Part shown: one piece after another, positions 25,945-36,679 of the stretch
Numbering within the stretch: position 1 is the stretch's first letter
Layout: each line of letters opens with the position of its first letter
NCBI GenBank assembly: GCA_016124535.1
Contig: WGNK01000003.1
Location: forward strand, 164,001 to 228,000
DNA length: 64,000 nucleotides
Origin: Azospirillum sp.
GTDB lineage: Bacteria > Pseudomonadota > Alphaproteobacteria > Azospirillales > Azospirillaceae
Direction of reading: 5' to 3'
Made by a program: the position numbers and the translations under genes
Notes under the pieces: model-generated
What the model was told of the DNA's origin: nothing
What the model saw: only the letters and a program-made list of their open reading frames with translations
Database searches by the model: none

Positions 25945-26370
25945 ATGTTTCTTTGGATCAAGGCACTTCACATTATCAGCATTATCGCTTGGATGGCGGG
26001 GTTGCTCTACCTGCCGCGACTGTTCGTCTATCACTGCGCGGTGGCCCCAGGCTCGGAAGCCTATCAGCTGTTTACGGTGATGGAACGGCGGCTGCTCCGC
26101 TTCATCATGGCGCCGGCGATGACGGCGGCCTATGTCTTCGGCATCTGGATGCTGGTCTTGATCCCGGAGCTGCTGCACGATCCGTGGCTCCACGCCAAGC
26201 TCAGCCTGGTCGTGCTGTTGACGGTGATTCACCATCTGATGATCCCCTGGCACCGGGCATTTGCCGAGGACCGAAATCATCGCAGTTCGCGGTTCTTCCG
26301 GATTGCCAATGAGATTCCAACCGTCCTGATGATTGGCATTGTCATCCTGGTGGTGGTTAAGCCTTTCTAA
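25945..26370 (+). CDS. hemJ: Protoporphyrinogen IX oxidase HemJ
   Basis: A 141-residue integral membrane oxidase of the HemJ (UPF0093) family that converts protoporphyrinogen IX to protoporphyrin IX. Four hydrophobic helices are evident. The conserved His in LHIISIIAWMAGLLYLPRLFVYH and the Lys in HAKLSLVVLLTVIHH are present. Its place between ferrochelatase and rho supports the call and supplies the oxidase step otherwise missing between HemE-derived intermediates and HemH. Confidence 0.93.
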   Translation: MFLWIKALHIISIIAWMAGLLYLPRLFVYHCAVAPGSEAYQLFTVMERRLLRFIMAPAMTAAYVFGIWMLVLIPELLHDPWLHAKLSLVVLLTVIHHLMIPWHRAFAEDRNHRSSRFFRIANEIPTVLMIGIVILVVVKPF

Positions 26371-26690
26371 CGATAGGGCTTTCGGTCGCCGACCGCTGAG
26401 CTGGACAGGACAGCGCCGCCGTGACATCGACTGTTGATTTTCAAGACTTGGGATCGGATCGACAGGTTCCGGTTTCGTTTGACTTGGCAATATCGGTCTG
26501 GTACCCATTTTATCAGCGACGGGCCATCCTCTTACGGTGGCCCGGTCGAGCGGGGTTCCGTCCCACGCGCCCCTGACTGTTCCCCGCCACTACCGACAGA
26601 GTACCTGCGAAGGCTCTCTCGATTTTCCGTCCTCCGGTGCCGGTGAGCACCGAACGGCCTTCCGATGCTTTCCTTATCCGTAGGCTACCG
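26371..26690 (+). promoter_or_regulatory. rho leader region
   Basis: This 320-base gap holds the rho promoter and a long leader. TTGACT (26479-26484) is followed after 17 bases by a weak TACCCA (26502-26507). A hairpin GGGCCA/TGGCCC (26521-26543) and another GGTGC/GCACC (26636-26651) lie in the presumed transcript. Rho genes often regulate themselves through early termination in a long leader, which these structures could support. No coding frame here looks real. Confidence 0.45.
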
Positions 26691-27947
26691 ATGAATCTCC
26701 AAGAGTTGAAGTGCAAGACGCCTGCTGAACTTTTGGCGTTTGCCGAAGAACTTCAGATCGAGAATGCCAGCACCCTGCGAAAGCAGGATATGATGTTTGC
26801 AATCCTTAAGCAATTGGCTGAAAACGATGTTCCGATTTTCGGCGATGGCGTTTTAGAAATTCTCCAGGACGGCTTCGGCTTCTTGCGCTCTCCTGAAGCC
26901 AATTATCTTCCCGGACCGGACGATATTTACGTATCGCCGAGCCAGGTCCGGCGCTTCAGTCTGCGTACCGGCGACACCGTCGAAGGCCAGATCCGCGCGC
27001 CCAAGGACGGCGAACGCTATTTCGCTTTGCTCAAGGTCAATGAGATCAATTTCGACGTGCCGGAAAAGGTCCGTCATCGTATTAATTTCGATAATTTGAC
27101 ACCACTCTACCCCGACGAACGGTTGAAACTGGAGACCGAAGATCCAACCAAGAAAAATTTCACCTGCCGCGTGATCGATCTCGTCGCCCCCTTGGGCAAG
27201 GGGCAGCGCGCGCTGATCGTAGCACCGCCGCGCACCGGCAAAACGGTGATGCTGCAGAACATTGCCCACTCGATCGCCCAGAACCACCCCGAGGTCTATC
27301 TGATCGTGCTGCTGATCGACGAGCGGCCCGAAGAAGTCACCGACATGGCGCGCTCGGTCAAGGGTGAGGTGATCAGCTCGACCTTCGACGAGCCGGCGGT
27401 TCGCCACGTCCAGGTCACCGAGATGGTGCTGGAAAAGGCCAAACGCCTGGTCGAACACAAGCGCGACGTGGTCATTCTGCTCGACAGCATCACCCGTCTG
27501 GCCCGGGCCTATAACACTGTGGTTCCGAGTTCAGGCAAGGTTCTGACCGGCGGCGTCGATGCCAATGCCTTGCAACGGCCCAAGCGCTTCTTCGGTGCTG
27601 CACGCAATATCGAAGAGGGTGGGTCGCTGACCATCATTGCCACCGCGCTGATCGATACCGGCAGCCGGATGGACGAGGTGATCTTCGAAGAATTCAAGGG
27701 TACCGGCAATTCCGAGATCATCCTCGACCGCAAGCTCAGCGACAAGCGTACCTTCCCGGCGATCGACATCACCAAGTCGGGAACCCGAAAGGAAGAGCTG
27801 CTGGTCGATAAGGCGACAATTTCGAAGATGTGGGTGCTTCGTCGCATCCTCATGCCGATGGGCGTGACCGATGCCGTCGATTTTCTGGTCGACAAGCTGA
27901 AGCATACCAAAACCAATGGCGAATTCTTCGAATCGATGAACCAGTAG
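26691..27947 (+). CDS. rho: Transcription termination factor Rho
   Basis: The hexameric RNA helicase that ends transcription at Rho-dependent sites. The 418 residues include the N-terminal [15 protein letters not shown] domain, the RNP1-like DGFGFLRS (60-67), Walker A APPRTGKT (178-185), [14 protein letters not shown] and the Q/R-loop region with [14 protein letters not shown] 26691 gives the standard N-terminus; 18 codons upstream in frame read as leader. It follows hemJ and is convergent with secB. Confidence 0.97.
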   Translation: MNLQELKCKTPAELLAFAEELQIENASTLRKQDMMFAILKQLAENDVPIFGDGVLEILQDGFGFLRSPEANYLPGPDDIYVSPSQVRRFSLRTGDTVEGQIRAPKDGERYFALLKVNEINFDVPEKVRHRINFDNLTPLYPDERLKLETEDPTKKNFTCRVIDLVAPLGKGQRALIVAPPRTGKTVMLQNIAHSIAQNHPEVYLIVLLIDERPEEVTDMARSVKGEVISSTFDEPAVRHVQVTEMVLEKAKRLVEHKRDVVILLDSITRLARAYNTVVPSSGKVLTGGVDANALQRPKRFFGAARNIEEGGSLTIIATALIDTGSRMDEVIFEEFKGTGNSEIILDRKLSDKRTFPAIDITKSGTRKEELLVDKATISKMWVLRRILMPMGVTDAVDFLVDKLKHTKTNGEFFESMNQ

Positions 27948-27955
27948 GGCGTGGA

Positions 27956-27985
27956 CCACCGGGTGCCGGCCACGGCACCCGGTGG
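27956..27985. terminator. Bidirectional hairpin between rho and secB
   Basis: A perfect 13-bp stem, CCACCGGGTGCCG with CGGCACCCGGTGG, closes over a GCCA loop in the 53 bases between the two convergent stop codons. There is no T-run on either side, so termination efficiency is uncertain. Confidence 0.7.
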
Positions 27986-28000
27986 TGACAAACCGCGGCG

Positions 28001-28519
28001 CTAGTTCGCGACGGCGGGCTGAGCGTCGTCTTGCGCCGGCTGTTGACGCAGATAGAGCTCGGCGAAATCAATCGGATTGATCATCAACGGCGAATAGCCG
28101 CCATCCTTGGTCGCCTCGGCGACGATCGCACGGGCAAACGGGAACAGGATGCGCGGCGCCTCGATGAGCAGGACCGGCCGCAGATGTTCCGCCGGAATTC
28201 CGGGCAGGCTGAACAGGCCGGCATAGGCCAGCTCGGCCAGGAACACGGTTTGCTCGTCGATCGTCGCCTCGGCACGAATCGACAGCACGACCTCATACAC
28301 CGCGTCGGCCATCGGACGAGCATTGACGTCGACCTGGATCTTGACTTGGGGCGCCGATTGGTTCGGCATCAAGCTGTTGGGCGCATTCGGATTCTCAAAC
28401 GAGAAATCCTTGATGTACTGCGCCAGGACATTGATCGGTAAAGAAAGCGGTTGCGCTCCGGCGGCGGTGTCGCCGCCATTGGTGGGCTTGCCGGGCGGCG
28501 CGGACGACTGATCGGACAT
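28001..28519 (-). CDS. secB: Protein-export chaperone SecB
   Basis: A 172-residue cytoplasmic chaperone that keeps preproteins unfolded for SecA/SecYEG. The conserved beta-core is clear: YIKDFSFENPNAP, VDVNARPMADAVYEVVLSI, VFLAELAYAGLFSLPG and LLIEAPRILFPFARAIVAEAT with DGGYSPLMINPIDFAELY. The N-terminal 25 residues are a low-complexity extension. It diverges from the Tim44-domain gene across 393 bases. Confidence 0.95.
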   Translation of the reverse strand: MSDQSSAPPGKPTNGGDTAAGAQPLSLPINVLAQYIKDFSFENPNAPNSLMPNQSAPQVKIQVDVNARPMADAVYEVVLSIRAEATIDEQTVFLAELAYAGLFSLPGIPAEHLRPVLLIEAPRILFPFARAIVAEATKDGGYSPLMINPIDFAELYLRQQPAQDDAQPAVAN

Positions 28520-28912
28520 GAAAAAGGGCTCCTCGGCAACAAAAGCTCAGCCGGCGAGATTGTTCGCTAGCGAGACGTTGCCGTCGCTAGCACGGATCGC
28601 CCGGAGCTACAATCGACTCCGTCATCCCCTGGGTACACCCATGGCCGCGCTCTGAACCGAAGAAGGTGGTACGGCCAACCTTGCTCTTTTTCAAGCAACC
28701 GCCTATCTACAGCCCTAGGCCGATGACGATCGCATCCGGGCCGCGCGTGGGCTGTTATGTGCTCATGACATTGATTTTTGTTTGTCGCCTGGAGCCGCCG
28801 CACCGGGGGTTCGGGATAATTTCGGCTCCCTATTCTACGGTTTCAGGTCGAAGGTTTCAGGTTGAAGGCCACCGGACCGGCGGTTGTGAACGAACCCAGC
28901 AGGACAGGAACA
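28520..28912. other. Divergent intergenic region secB/timA
   Basis: This gap must hold promoters for both genes. An 8-bp inverted repeat (GCTAGCGA/TCGCTAGC, 28566-28591) lies 47 bases upstream of secB, and a 14-bp tandem repeat lies near the Tim44 gene. I found no convincing -35/-10 pair and no credible small gene. Confidence 0.35.
28841..28868. repeat. Tandem 14-bp direct repeat
   Basis: TTTCAGGTCGAAGG is followed directly by TTTCAGGTTGAAGG (one difference), ending 44 bases before the Tim44-domain gene. It could be a paired activator site or a recent slippage product. Confidence 0.6.
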
Positions 28913-29590
28913 ATGGGTGAAGGCTTTTACGTCGTCGATATCGTCATCTTCGCATTGATCGCAGGGTTCCTGGTTTTTCGGCTGCGCAGCGTCCTGGGCC
29001 GTCGTCACGGCGAGGAGCGGCCGCGTCCCAATCCGTTTGCCGGCGTGCCCGAAGCCAGCAGCGCCGACAGCAACGTCGTCGTCCTGCCGGATCGCAGCCA
29101 GCCGGCAGCTGCGGAACCGACGAGCGAAGAGCCTCATTCCCTGGCCGATGGACTCCAACGGATCCGAGCGGTCGATGCCGCTTTCGACGAGAAATCCTTT
29201 CTCCAAGGTGCGCGCGCTGCGTTCACCACGATCGTCCAGGCCTTTGCCAAGGGCGATCTTGAGGCACTGCGGCCCCTGCTCAGCGATGATGTCTACGACA
29301 GCTTTGCCGAAGCGATCGGTCGCCGAACCGCTGCCGGGGAAATTCACGAGACCCGACTCGACCGAATCAAGGATGCCGACCTGCTCGAAGCCCGGCTGGA
29401 CGGCCGCACAGCCTATGTCACGGCAAAATTCGTCAGCGAACAGCTCAATGTTACCCGCGACGCCGGCGGCGCGGTGGTGGACGGCGATGCCGAACGCTTC
29501 CACGACGTGACCGATATCTGGACCTTTGCCCGTAACACCCGCTCGCGGGATCCGAACTGGCTGCTGATCGAAACCCGAACGCCGAATTGA
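28913..29590 (+). CDS. timA: Tim44-domain membrane-anchored protein
   Basis: A 225-residue protein with one N-terminal membrane helix (about 5-24, YVVDIVIFALIAGFLVFRL). A Pro/Ala-rich linker follows, then a Tim44-like domain (about 85-222: FLQGARAAFTTIVQAFAKGDLEALRPLLSDDVYDSF). It is the alphaproteobacterial relative of the mitochondrial import-motor protein Tim44 and is thought to act at the membrane; its bacterial role is not well defined. ATG 28913 is chosen because the membrane helix follows and AGGACAGGA precedes it. It is 30 bases upstream of mltA. Confidence 0.88.
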   Translation: MGEGFYVVDIVIFALIAGFLVFRLRSVLGRRHGEERPRPNPFAGVPEASSADSNVVVLPDRSQPAAAEPTSEEPHSLADGLQRIRAVDAAFDEKSFLQGARAAFTTIVQAFAKGDLEALRPLLSDDVYDSFAEAIGRRTAAGEIHETRLDRIKDADLLEARLDGRTAYVTAKFVSEQLNVTRDAGGAVVDGDAERFHDVTDIWTFARNTRSRDPNWLLIETRTPN

Positions 29591-29620
29591 GCCGCGACCG
29601 GCTCATAGAAGCTTCCAATC

Positions 29621-30793
29621 ATGACAGCACACCGCCGGACTGTGGGATCAGCGCTTTTCCTGGCAGTCCTTGCGGCCTGTACTCCCGAGGCGCCGACGCC
29701 ACTTCAGGACCAGCTCAGCCTGACCGCCCAGAGCTTCGACGGCCTGGCCGGCTGGCGCGAGGATGAGTTGCTCGACGCCGTGCCGGCTTTCGCGGCCTCC
29801 TGCCGCAAGCTGGCCAATCTTCCCGGAGACCGCTCGCTCGGCCCGGACGGCGCTGCTGGCCGGGCCGGAGACTGGCACGCAGCCTGTCGCGCCTTGCTGG
29901 AGCACCCGCCGAGCAGCCAGGCTGCGGCCCGCGGCTTTTTCGAGCAGTGGTTTACCCCCTATGCCGCGGGCAATAACGGGGTGCGGCAAGGCCTGTTCAC
30001 CGGGTATTACGAGATTGAACTGAGGGGATCACGCAGCGCCGACGGTCGCTATTCGGTCCCGCTCTATCGCCGGCCACCCGACCTGATCACGGCGGACCTC
30101 GGTGAGTTCAACGATCGGTTCAAAGGCGAGCGGATTACCGGCCGAGTCGTTTCCGGCCATCTCAAACCCTATGACGACCGTTCTCGGATCACGGCCGGCG
30201 CACTCTCCGGCCGTGGCCTCGAACTGCTCTGGGTAGACGACCCGATCGATGCGTTTTTCCTGGAGATCCAGGGCTCCGGCCGGGTCGCACTGCCGGACGG
30301 CGCCGTCGTTCGGGTCGGCTATGACGGCCAGAATGGCCGGCCGTATTTTCCGATCGGCCGCGAACTGATCGCGCGCGGCGCGCTGGAACGGGACAAGGTC
30401 TCGCTCCAGACGATCCGGGCCTGGCTGCGTGCCCATCCGGACGAGGCCGGCGTGGTGATGAATAAGAACCCCTCCTATGTCTTCTTCCGCGACCTCCAGG
30501 GTGCCGGCCCGGTCGGAGCCCAGGGTCTGACCCTGACGCCCGGTCGCAGTCTGGCGGTTGATCACCGCTTCGTGCCTTACGGCACGCCGGTATGGCTCGA
30601 TGCCGAGGATCCGCTGGTACCGGGGCAGCGGCTGCGCCGGCTGCTGATCGCCCAGGACACTGGCGGCGCCATCCGCGGACCGGTGCGAGGTGACGTGTTC
30701 TGGGGCCATGGCGCCGATGCCGAGGCCCGGGCCGGGGTCATGAAGAGCACCGGGGAATATTGGCTGTTGCTGCCCAAAACGGTTGCCAGATAG
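29621..30793 (+). CDS. mltA: Membrane-bound lytic murein transglycosylase A
   Basis: A 390-residue lipoprotein that cleaves peptidoglycan glycan strands to 1,6-anhydro products. The lipobox LAAC puts the lipidated Cys at about residue 20. The MltA barrel domain and the C-terminal 3D domain are evident: GLFTGYYEIELRGS, FLEIQGSGRVALPDG, and RLLIAQDTGGAIRGPVRGDVFWGHG with the catalytic Asp. It follows timA by 30 bases, the same neighbour order seen near many alphaproteobacterial origins. Confidence 0.94.
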   Translation: MTAHRRTVGSALFLAVLAACTPEAPTPLQDQLSLTAQSFDGLAGWREDELLDAVPAFAASCRKLANLPGDRSLGPDGAAGRAGDWHAACRALLEHPPSSQAAARGFFEQWFTPYAAGNNGVRQGLFTGYYEIELRGSRSADGRYSVPLYRRPPDLITADLGEFNDRFKGERITGRVVSGHLKPYDDRSRITAGALSGRGLELLWVDDPIDAFFLEIQGSGRVALPDGAVVRVGYDGQNGRPYFPIGRELIARGALERDKVSLQTIRAWLRAHPDEAGVVMNKNPSYVFFRDLQGAGPVGAQGLTLTPGRSLAVDHRFVPYGTPVWLDAEDPLVPGQRLRRLLIAQDTGGAIRGPVRGDVFWGHGADAEARAGVMKSTGEYWLLLPKTVAR

Positions 30794-30820
30794 CCTATCG
30801 GAACGACAGGGGGGCGGCGC

Positions 30821-33800
30821 ATGACCACGGCGGCGGTGCAGGCGAATGCGGGGCAGTGGCAGTTCTGGATCGATCGCGGCGGCACCTTCACCGATGTGGT
30901 CGGCCGCCGGCCCGACGGTAGCTTGGTTACCTGCAAGCTGCTGTCGGAAAATCCCGAGCGCTACCCCGACGCGGCGCTCCAGGGCATCCGCGACCTGCTA
31001 GGCTTGGCGCCCGCGGACCCACTGCCGGCACACCGCATCGTCGCGGTCAAGATGGGCACCACGGTGGCGACCAACGCGCTGCTCGAGCGTAAGGGTGACC
31101 GCACCGTGCTTGCGATCACCAAGGGCTTCGCCGACCAGCTGCGGATCGGCTACCAGGCGCGACCGGATATTTTCGCCCGCCGGATCGTCCTGCCCGAACT
31201 GCTATACGAACGCGTGGTCGAAATCGACGAGCGTTTCGCCGCCGATGGCATCGCGCTGTGGCCGGTCGATCGCGAGGCGGCACAGGCCGGGTTGCAGGCC
31301 GCCTTTGACGCCGGCATCCGCGCCTGCGCCATCGTGCTGATGCACGGTTACCGCCACACCGCCCACGAACGCCAGGTGGCGGAAATCGCCCGCGCGATCG
31401 GCTTTACCCAAGTCTCGGTCAGCCATCAGGCGAGCCCGCTGATGAAACTGGTCGGACGCGGCGACACCACGGTGGTCGATGCCTATCTTTCGCCGATCCT
31501 CCGCCGCTATGTCGGGCGGATCGCCGCGGCGTTGGGTGACACCCGACTGATGTTCATGCAGTCAAATGGCGGCCTGACCGATGCCCGGCTGTTCCAGGGC
31601 AAAGACGCCATCCTGTCGGGGCCGGCCGGCGGCGTCGTCGGCGCGGTTCGGACGGCGAGGATGGCCGGGTTCGAGCGAATCATCGGCTTCGACATGGGTG
31701 GCACGTCGACCGATGTCTCCCACTATGCCGGCGAGTTTGAGCGCAGCTTCGAGACCGTGGTCGCCGGCGTGCGGATGCGCGCGCCGATGATGCATATCCA
31801 TACCGTGGCGGCGGGCGGCGGCTCCTTGTGCAAATTCGACGGCGCCCGCTATCGGGTCGGCCCGGACTCGGCCGGCGCCAATCCCGGTCCGGCGTGCTAT
31901 CGCCGCGGCGGACCGCTGACCGTCACCGACTGCAACGTCATGCTCGGCAAGCTGCAGCCGGGATTCTTTCCGCCGGTGTTCGGGCCAGGTGCCGACCAGC
32001 CGCTCGACGATGCCGTGGTGCGCGAGCGCTTCGCGGCCTTGGCCGCCACGATCGAAAGCGAGACCGGCGACCGGCGCAGCCCGGTTGAGGTCGCCGACGG
32101 CTTCCTTAGAATCGCCGTGCTCAACATGGCCGATGCGATCAAGAAAATCTCGGTCCAGCGCGGCTATGATGTCACGACCTACACGCTCAACTGCTTCGGC
32201 GGCGCCGCCGGCCAGCATGCTTGCCTGGTCGCCGACGCGCTGGGTATGGCGCGGGTTTTGATCCACCCCCTGGCCGGCGTGCTCTCCGCCTATGGTATCG
32301 GGGTCGCCGATGTCGTGGCGATGCGCGAACGCGCGGTCGAGGCCGACCTTGGCCCCGGCCTGGCCGAGACGCTCGATCGCATCCTGGACGAACTGGAGCC
32401 GGAGGGCCGGGCCGAGCTGCACGGCCAGGGGATCAGCGACGATGCGATCACCGTGCTGCGCAGGGTTCATCTGAAATACCAGGGCACCGATACCGCGCTG
32501 ACGGTCGCCCATGGCAAGCCCGACCAACTCGCCGCCGGCTTCGAGGCGGCGCACCAGGGGCGGTTCGGCTTCGTTATGCCGGGCAAACCGCTGGTGGTCG
32601 AGGCGGTGTCGGTCGAGGCGGTCGGCGCGGCGGGCGGTACCGACGATCCCGAATTGCCGATGCGGCCGTCGTCCCGACTGCCCCGCCGACTCGCCACCGT
32701 CAGCACCTGGATGGCCGGCGCCGAGCGCCAGACGCCGGTCTATGATCGCGATGCCCTGGAGCCGGGCAACCGTTTGTTCGGCCCGGCGGTCTTGCGCGAA
32801 CAGAACGCCACCACGGTGGTCGAGCCGGGCTGGATGGCCGAAGTCAGCCGGCGCAACCACCTGATCCTGACCAGGGTCGAGCCGCTGCCGGGCCGGGTCG
32901 CGCTCGGAACCCGGGTCGATCCGGTAATGCTTGAAGTGTTCAACAATCTGTTCATGTCGATCGCCGAACAGATGGGCTTTACCCTCGAGAAGACCGCCTA
33001 TTCGGTGAATATCAAGGAACGCCTCGATTTTTCTTGCGCCGTATTTGACGGCAGCGGTGGGTTGATCGCCAACGCCCCCCATATGCCGGTCCATCTGGGC
33101 TCGATGGGTGAGTCGGTCCGGGCGGTGATCGACCGCCGCCAGGGCAGCATGAAGGCGGGGGATGTTTACGCCCTGAACGATCCCTACCATGGCGGCACCC
33201 ATCTGCCCGATATCACGGTGATCACCCCGGTGTTCGATGAGGCGGGCGGCCAGCTGCTGTTCTATGTCGCCTCGCGGGGTCATCATGCCGATATCGGCGG
33301 GATCACGCCGGGCTCGATGCCGCCGGAGAGCCGGACCATCGACGAGGAAGGGGTACTGTTCGACAATTTCCTGCTGGTCGATGGCGGGCACTTCTGCGAA
33401 TCGACGCTGATGGGGCTCCTGGAGGGGGGCGCCTATCCCTGCCGCAACCCGGCGCAGAATGTCTCCGACCTGAAATCCCAGATCGCCGCCAACGAGAAGG
33501 GTGTCCAGGAATTGCGGCGGATGATCCGCCAGTTCGGTCTTGAAACCGTGACCGCCTATATGGGGCACGTCCAGGACAATGCCGAGGAGCAGGTGCGCCG
33601 GGTGCTGGGCGTGCTGCATGACGGTCACTTCGTCCAGGAACTCGACAACGGCGCCCGCATCCGGGTCGCCATCACCATCGATCGGAACGCGCGCAGTGCG
33701 ACCGTCGACTTTACCGGCTCCAGCCCCCAGCTCGGCGACAATTTCAACGCCCCGTCGGCGGTGTGCCGGGCGGCGGTGCTCTATGTCTTCCGCACCCTGG

Positions 33801-34486
33801 TCGATGACGATATCCCGCTCAATGACGGCTGCCTCAAGCCGCTGAATATCGTGATTCCGCAGGGCTCGATGCTGGCGCCGCGCTTTCCGGCGGCAGTGGT
33901 CGCCGGCAATGTCGAGACCTCGCAATGCATTACCGATGCTCTCTACGGGGCGCTGGGCGTGCTTGCCTCGGCCCAGGGCACCATGAACAACCTAACCTTC
34001 GGCAACCGCGCCTACCAATATTACGAGACGATCTGCGGTGGTGCCGGTGCGGGGCCGGATTTTGACGGCACCAGTGCGGTCCACACCCACATGACCAATT
34101 CCCGCCTGACCGACCCGGAGGTGCTGGAGTGGCGCTTTCCGGTGCTGCTGGACTCATTCGAGATCCGCAAGGGCTCGGGCGGTGCCGGCCGTCATCATGG
34201 CGGAGACGGCACCCGTCGCCGCCTGCGCTTTCTCGAGCCGATGACCGCGGCAATCCTGTCCAACCACCGGCGGGTACCGCCATTCGGGCTCGAAGGCGGG
34301 CAGCCCGGCGCGGTCGGGCGATGCTGGGTCGAACGCGCCGACGGTCGCCACCTCGAACTGGGCGCCACCGGTCGCACCGAAGTCGCGGCGGGTGACGTGC
34401 TGGTGATCGAAACGCCGGGTGGCGGCGGCTTCGGCCTGGCGCGCCGGGCCGAGCTGGGCGAGGCTCAGCGACCGCGATTGCCGTAG
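30821..34486 (+). CDS. Fused hydantoinase/5-oxoprolinase (HyuA-HyuB)
   Basis: A 1221-residue enzyme uniting both hydantoinase halves. The HyuA part (about 1-690) has [34 protein letters not shown] and [17 protein letters not shown]. The HyuB part (about 700-1215) has [38 protein letters not shown] and [26 protein letters not shown]. Fusion and length fit ATP-dependent 5-oxoprolinase (5-oxoproline to glutamate), but related N-methylhydantoinases and acetone-carboxylase-like enzymes share the fold, so substrate is not certain. It begins 27 bases after mltA. Its 3' end overlaps the next minus-strand gene by 22 bases. Confidence 0.88.
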   Translation: MTTAAVQANAGQWQFWIDRGGTFTDVVGRRPDGSLVTCKLLSENPERYPDAALQGIRDLLGLAPADPLPAHRIVAVKMGTTVATNALLERKGDRTVLAITKGFADQLRIGYQARPDIFARRIVLPELLYERVVEIDERFAADGIALWPVDREAAQAGLQAAFDAGIRACAIVLMHGYRHTAHERQVAEIARAIGFTQVSVSHQASPLMKLVGRGDTTVVDAYLSPILRRYVGRIAAALGDTRLMFMQSNGGLTDARLFQGKDAILSGPAGGVVGAVRTARMAGFERIIGFDMGGTSTDVSHYAGEFERSFETVVAGVRMRAPMMHIHTVAAGGGSLCKFDGARYRVGPDSAGANPGPACYRRGGPLTVTDCNVMLGKLQPGFFPPVFGPGADQPLDDAVVRERFAALAATIESETGDRRSPVEVADGFLRIAVLNMADAIKKISVQRGYDVTTYTLNCFGGAAGQHACLVADALGMARVLIHPLAGVLSAYGIGVADVVAMRERAVEADLGPGLAETLDRILDELEPEGRAELHGQGISDDAITVLRRVHLKYQGTDTALTVAHGKPDQLAAGFEAAHQGRFGFVMPGKPLVVEAVSVEAVGAAGGTDDPELPMRPSSRLPRRLATVSTWMAGAERQTPVYDRDALEPGNRLFGPAVLREQNATTVVEPGWMAEVSRRNHLILTRVEPLPGRVALGTRVDPVMLEVFNNLFMSIAEQMGFTLEKTAYSVNIKERLDFSCAVFDGSGGLIANAPHMPVHLGSMGESVRAVIDRRQGSMKAGDVYALNDPYHGGTHLPDITVITPVFDEAGGQLLFYVASRGHHADIGGITPGSMPPESRTIDEEGVLFDNFLLVDGGHFCESTLMGLLEGGAYPCRNPAQNVSDLKSQIAANEKGVQELRRMIRQFGLETVTAYMGHVQDNAEEQVRRVLGVLHDGHFVQELDNGARIRVAITIDRNARSATVDFTGSSPQLGDNFNAPSAVCRAAVLYVFRTLVDDDIPLNDGCLKPLNIVIPQGSMLAPRFPAAVVAGNVETSQCITDALYGALGVLASAQGTMNNLTFGNRAYQYYETICGGAGAGPDFDGTSAVHTHMTNSRLTDPEVLEWRFPVLLDSFEIRKGSGGAGRHHGGDGTRRRLRFLEPMTAAILSNHRRVPPFGLEGGQPGAVGRCWVERADGRHLELGATGRTEVAAGDVLVIETPGGGGFGLARRAELGEAQRPRLP

Positions 34487-34830
34487 GGGACGACCACGGT
34501 CGGCGGCGGTCCCGATTGGGACCCGCCGTCACCCCAATTTCCCGAGGTGGTTGCCGGGATATCAACCAGGCACGAACCGAGCGCCGGGTTGCAATCCCAC
34601 GAATACCCCGGCGGGGTGCCGAGCATGGCATTGCCGAACGCTTCGTAACGGCAGCGGCACTGGTTACCGGCCTGGCAGGCGACCTGGCCCACCGTCTTCT
34701 GCCCGCATTCGAACAGCGGATCGGCCGGGTTGGCGTTGTGCAGGAACGGGTGCGGTGGGGTCTGCGCCGAAGCCGCGCCCAGCCCTCCGGCGGCGAGCAG
34801 CAACAGTGCGGCAACCAAGGAGCGGGACAT
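34465..34830 (-). CDS. Small secreted six-cysteine protein, unknown function
   Basis: A 121-residue protein with a clear signal peptide ([23 protein letters not shown], cleavage near 23). The mature part has six cysteines (FECGQ, VACQ, NQCRCR, WDCNP, GSCLV), suggesting three disulfides in the periplasm, and ends in a Gly/Pro-rich tail. I do not recognise the family. The frame is open upstream of ATG 34830, but the signal peptide fixes this start. It is convergent with the oxoprolinase gene and divergent from thrB. Confidence 0.65.
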   Translation of the reverse strand: MSRSLVAALLLLAAGGLGAASAQTPPHPFLHNANPADPLFECGQKTVGQVACQAGNQCRCRYEAFGNAMLGTPPGYSWDCNPALGSCLVDIPATTSGNWGDGGSQSGPPPTVVVPYGNRGR

Positions 34831-34972
34831 GGCGGGATCTCCCGATCTGGTTCGAAAGCCCGAAGAGAGTCGAGGATATCGCCCGGTGGTGCCCGAGTCC
34901 AGGCTGGCGGTCGGCGGTGCCGCCGGTGCTGCGACTTGACCGCGATGGCGAATCGGATTAGGTCGCGACACC

Positions 34973-35956
34973 ATGGCGGTCTACACTGAAGTCTCCGACG
35001 AAGATCTCGAGGCATTCCTGGCGCACTATGCGCTGGGCGCAGCACTGTCCTGCAAAGGTATCGCGGAAGGGGTCGAGAACAGTAATTTCCTGCTGGTCAC
35101 CGAGAGCGGGCCGTTCATCCTGACGCTTTATGAAAAGCGGGTTCGCGACCAGGATTTGCCGTTTTTCCTCGGCCTGATGGATCACCTGGCAGCCAAGGGG
35201 GTCGACTGCCCGGTGCCGGTCGCCGGGCGTGATGGCCGTGCCTTGCGCGAACTGTGTGGCCGGCCGGCGGCAATCATCACCTTCCTCGCCGGGATGTGGC
35301 CGCGGCGGGTGACACCCGGCCACTGTGGCGAGGTCGGTGGCGCGCTGGCCCGGCTTCATCTCGCCGGTGCCGATTTCCAGCTGTCGCGCAACAATGCCTT
35401 GTCGGTGGCCGGCTGGCACGAGCTGTTCCAGCGCTGCCGAGAGCGCGCCGACGAGGTGCAGCCCGGCTTGGCGCGGATCCTGGCCGCCGAGCTCGATGCC
35501 ATAACGGCGGCGTGGCCAGACGGCCTGCCGACCGGGGTCATTCACGCCGACCTGTTTCCCGACAACGTCTTCTTTCGGGCCGAGAAGCTGTCCGGCCTGA
35601 TCGATTTCTATTTCGCCTGCCGCGACTTCCTGGCCTACGACATCGCGGTTTGCCTCAATGCCTGGTGCTTCGAGCCCGACGGCGCGTTCAACGCGACCAA
35701 GGCGCGCATGCTGCTGTCCCGCTACCGAAAGGTCCGTCCGTTGAATGAGGCCGAACTCGAAGCCCTACCGATCCTGGCCCGGGGCAGTGCGTTGCGGTTC
35801 CTTCTGACCCGTCTCTACGATTGGCTCAACCACCCGGCCGGCGCCTATGTCCGGCCCAAGGATCCCTTGGAATATCTGCGTAAACTGCGTTTCCACCAGG
35901 GTGTCCGGAGCCTTGGCCATTATGGTCTGGACGGCGACCCCGTCCGGGCCGGCTGA
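34973..35956 (+). CDS. thrB: Homoserine kinase (choline-kinase-like type)
   Basis: A 327-residue kinase of the ThrB type II family (APH-like fold, not GHMP), phosphorylating homoserine for threonine synthesis. It starts [22 protein letters not shown], typical of the family. [22 protein letters not shown] holds the ATP-binding Lys region. [14 protein letters not shown] carries the catalytic Asp and [17 protein letters not shown] the metal Asp. It is 10 bases upstream of rnhA, a pairing common in alphaproteobacteria. Confidence 0.94.
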   Translation: MAVYTEVSDEDLEAFLAHYALGAALSCKGIAEGVENSNFLLVTESGPFILTLYEKRVRDQDLPFFLGLMDHLAAKGVDCPVPVAGRDGRALRELCGRPAAIITFLAGMWPRRVTPGHCGEVGGALARLHLAGADFQLSRNNALSVAGWHELFQRCRERADEVQPGLARILAAELDAITAAWPDGLPTGVIHADLFPDNVFFRAEKLSGLIDFYFACRDFLAYDIAVCLNAWCFEPDGAFNATKARMLLSRYRKVRPLNEAELEALPILARGSALRFLLTRLYDWLNHPAGAYVRPKDPLEYLRKLRFHQGVRSLGHYGLDGDPVRAG

Positions 35957-35966
35957 GCCCAAGACG

Positions 35967-36425
35967 ATGTCCGACTCCACCACCGACGAGACCGTCGAGA
36001 TCTTCACCGACGGCGCCTGTCAGGGTAATCCCGGTCCGGGCGGCTGGGGCGCCATCCTGCGCTGCCGCGGCAGCGAACGGGAGCTGTGCGGCGGCGATGC
36101 CGCGACCACCAACAACCGCATGGAGCTGATGGCGGCGATCCAGGCGCTGGAGGCCCTGAAGCGCCCGGTGACGGTGCGCCTCTATACCGACAGCCAGTAC
36201 CTGCGCGACGGTATCACCAAATGGATCAAGGGCTGGAAGGCCAAAGGCTGGGTCACCGCCGACCGCAAACCGGTCAAGAACCAGGATCTGTGGCAGCGGC
36301 TTGACGCGGCGCGCGAACGCCATGCCATCGAGTTCCACTGGGTGCGGGGCCATGCCGGCCATCCCGAGAACGAGCGCGCCGATGCTCTGGCACGCCGCGG
36401 TATCGCCGAGCTTCGTCGCCGCTGA
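35967..36425 (+). CDS. rnhA: Ribonuclease HI
   Basis: A 152-residue endonuclease cutting RNA in RNA-DNA hybrids. The catalytic set is intact: Asp15 in [17 protein letters not shown], Glu in [13 protein letters not shown], Asp in [12 protein letters not shown], and the C-terminal His/Asp in [18 protein letters not shown]. The basic handle [11 protein letters not shown] is present. ATG 35967 follows thrB by 10 bases; upstream ATGs in the same frame lie inside thrB. Confidence 0.96.
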   Translation: MSDSTTDETVEIFTDGACQGNPGPGGWGAILRCRGSERELCGGDAATTNNRMELMAAIQALEALKRPVTVRLYTDSQYLRDGITKWIKGWKAKGWVTADRKPVKNQDLWQRLDAARERHAIEFHWVRGHAGHPENERADALARRGIAELRRR

Positions 36426-36679
36426 CCGGCATCCGTGCCGGACCGCCGGGTCTGCTCGCCGACACGTACACCCCGCGTCGCCGGTAAGGTTCAGATTATT
36501 GCCCAGATTTTGAGGGCTTGCAGAAATTTGAAACAATAATTAGGGTTACAGCACTGCGTCGCCCGACGCGGCGGATTACCGGGCGTACGCCCCATGGAAG
36601 TACGGGAGCCCCGACCTTGATTTTCCCGGCCCGAAAAAGCAATTCAAGAGATCAACCTTCGCAACACGAGACCACGGCG

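Noticed and set aside
31562..33925. 787-codon open frame on the minus strand opposite the oxoprolinase gene
   Set aside because: It is the mirror of a well-motifed plus-strand gene in GC-rich DNA, is His/Arg/Gly-rich, and shows no domain. It is a shadow of codon bias.
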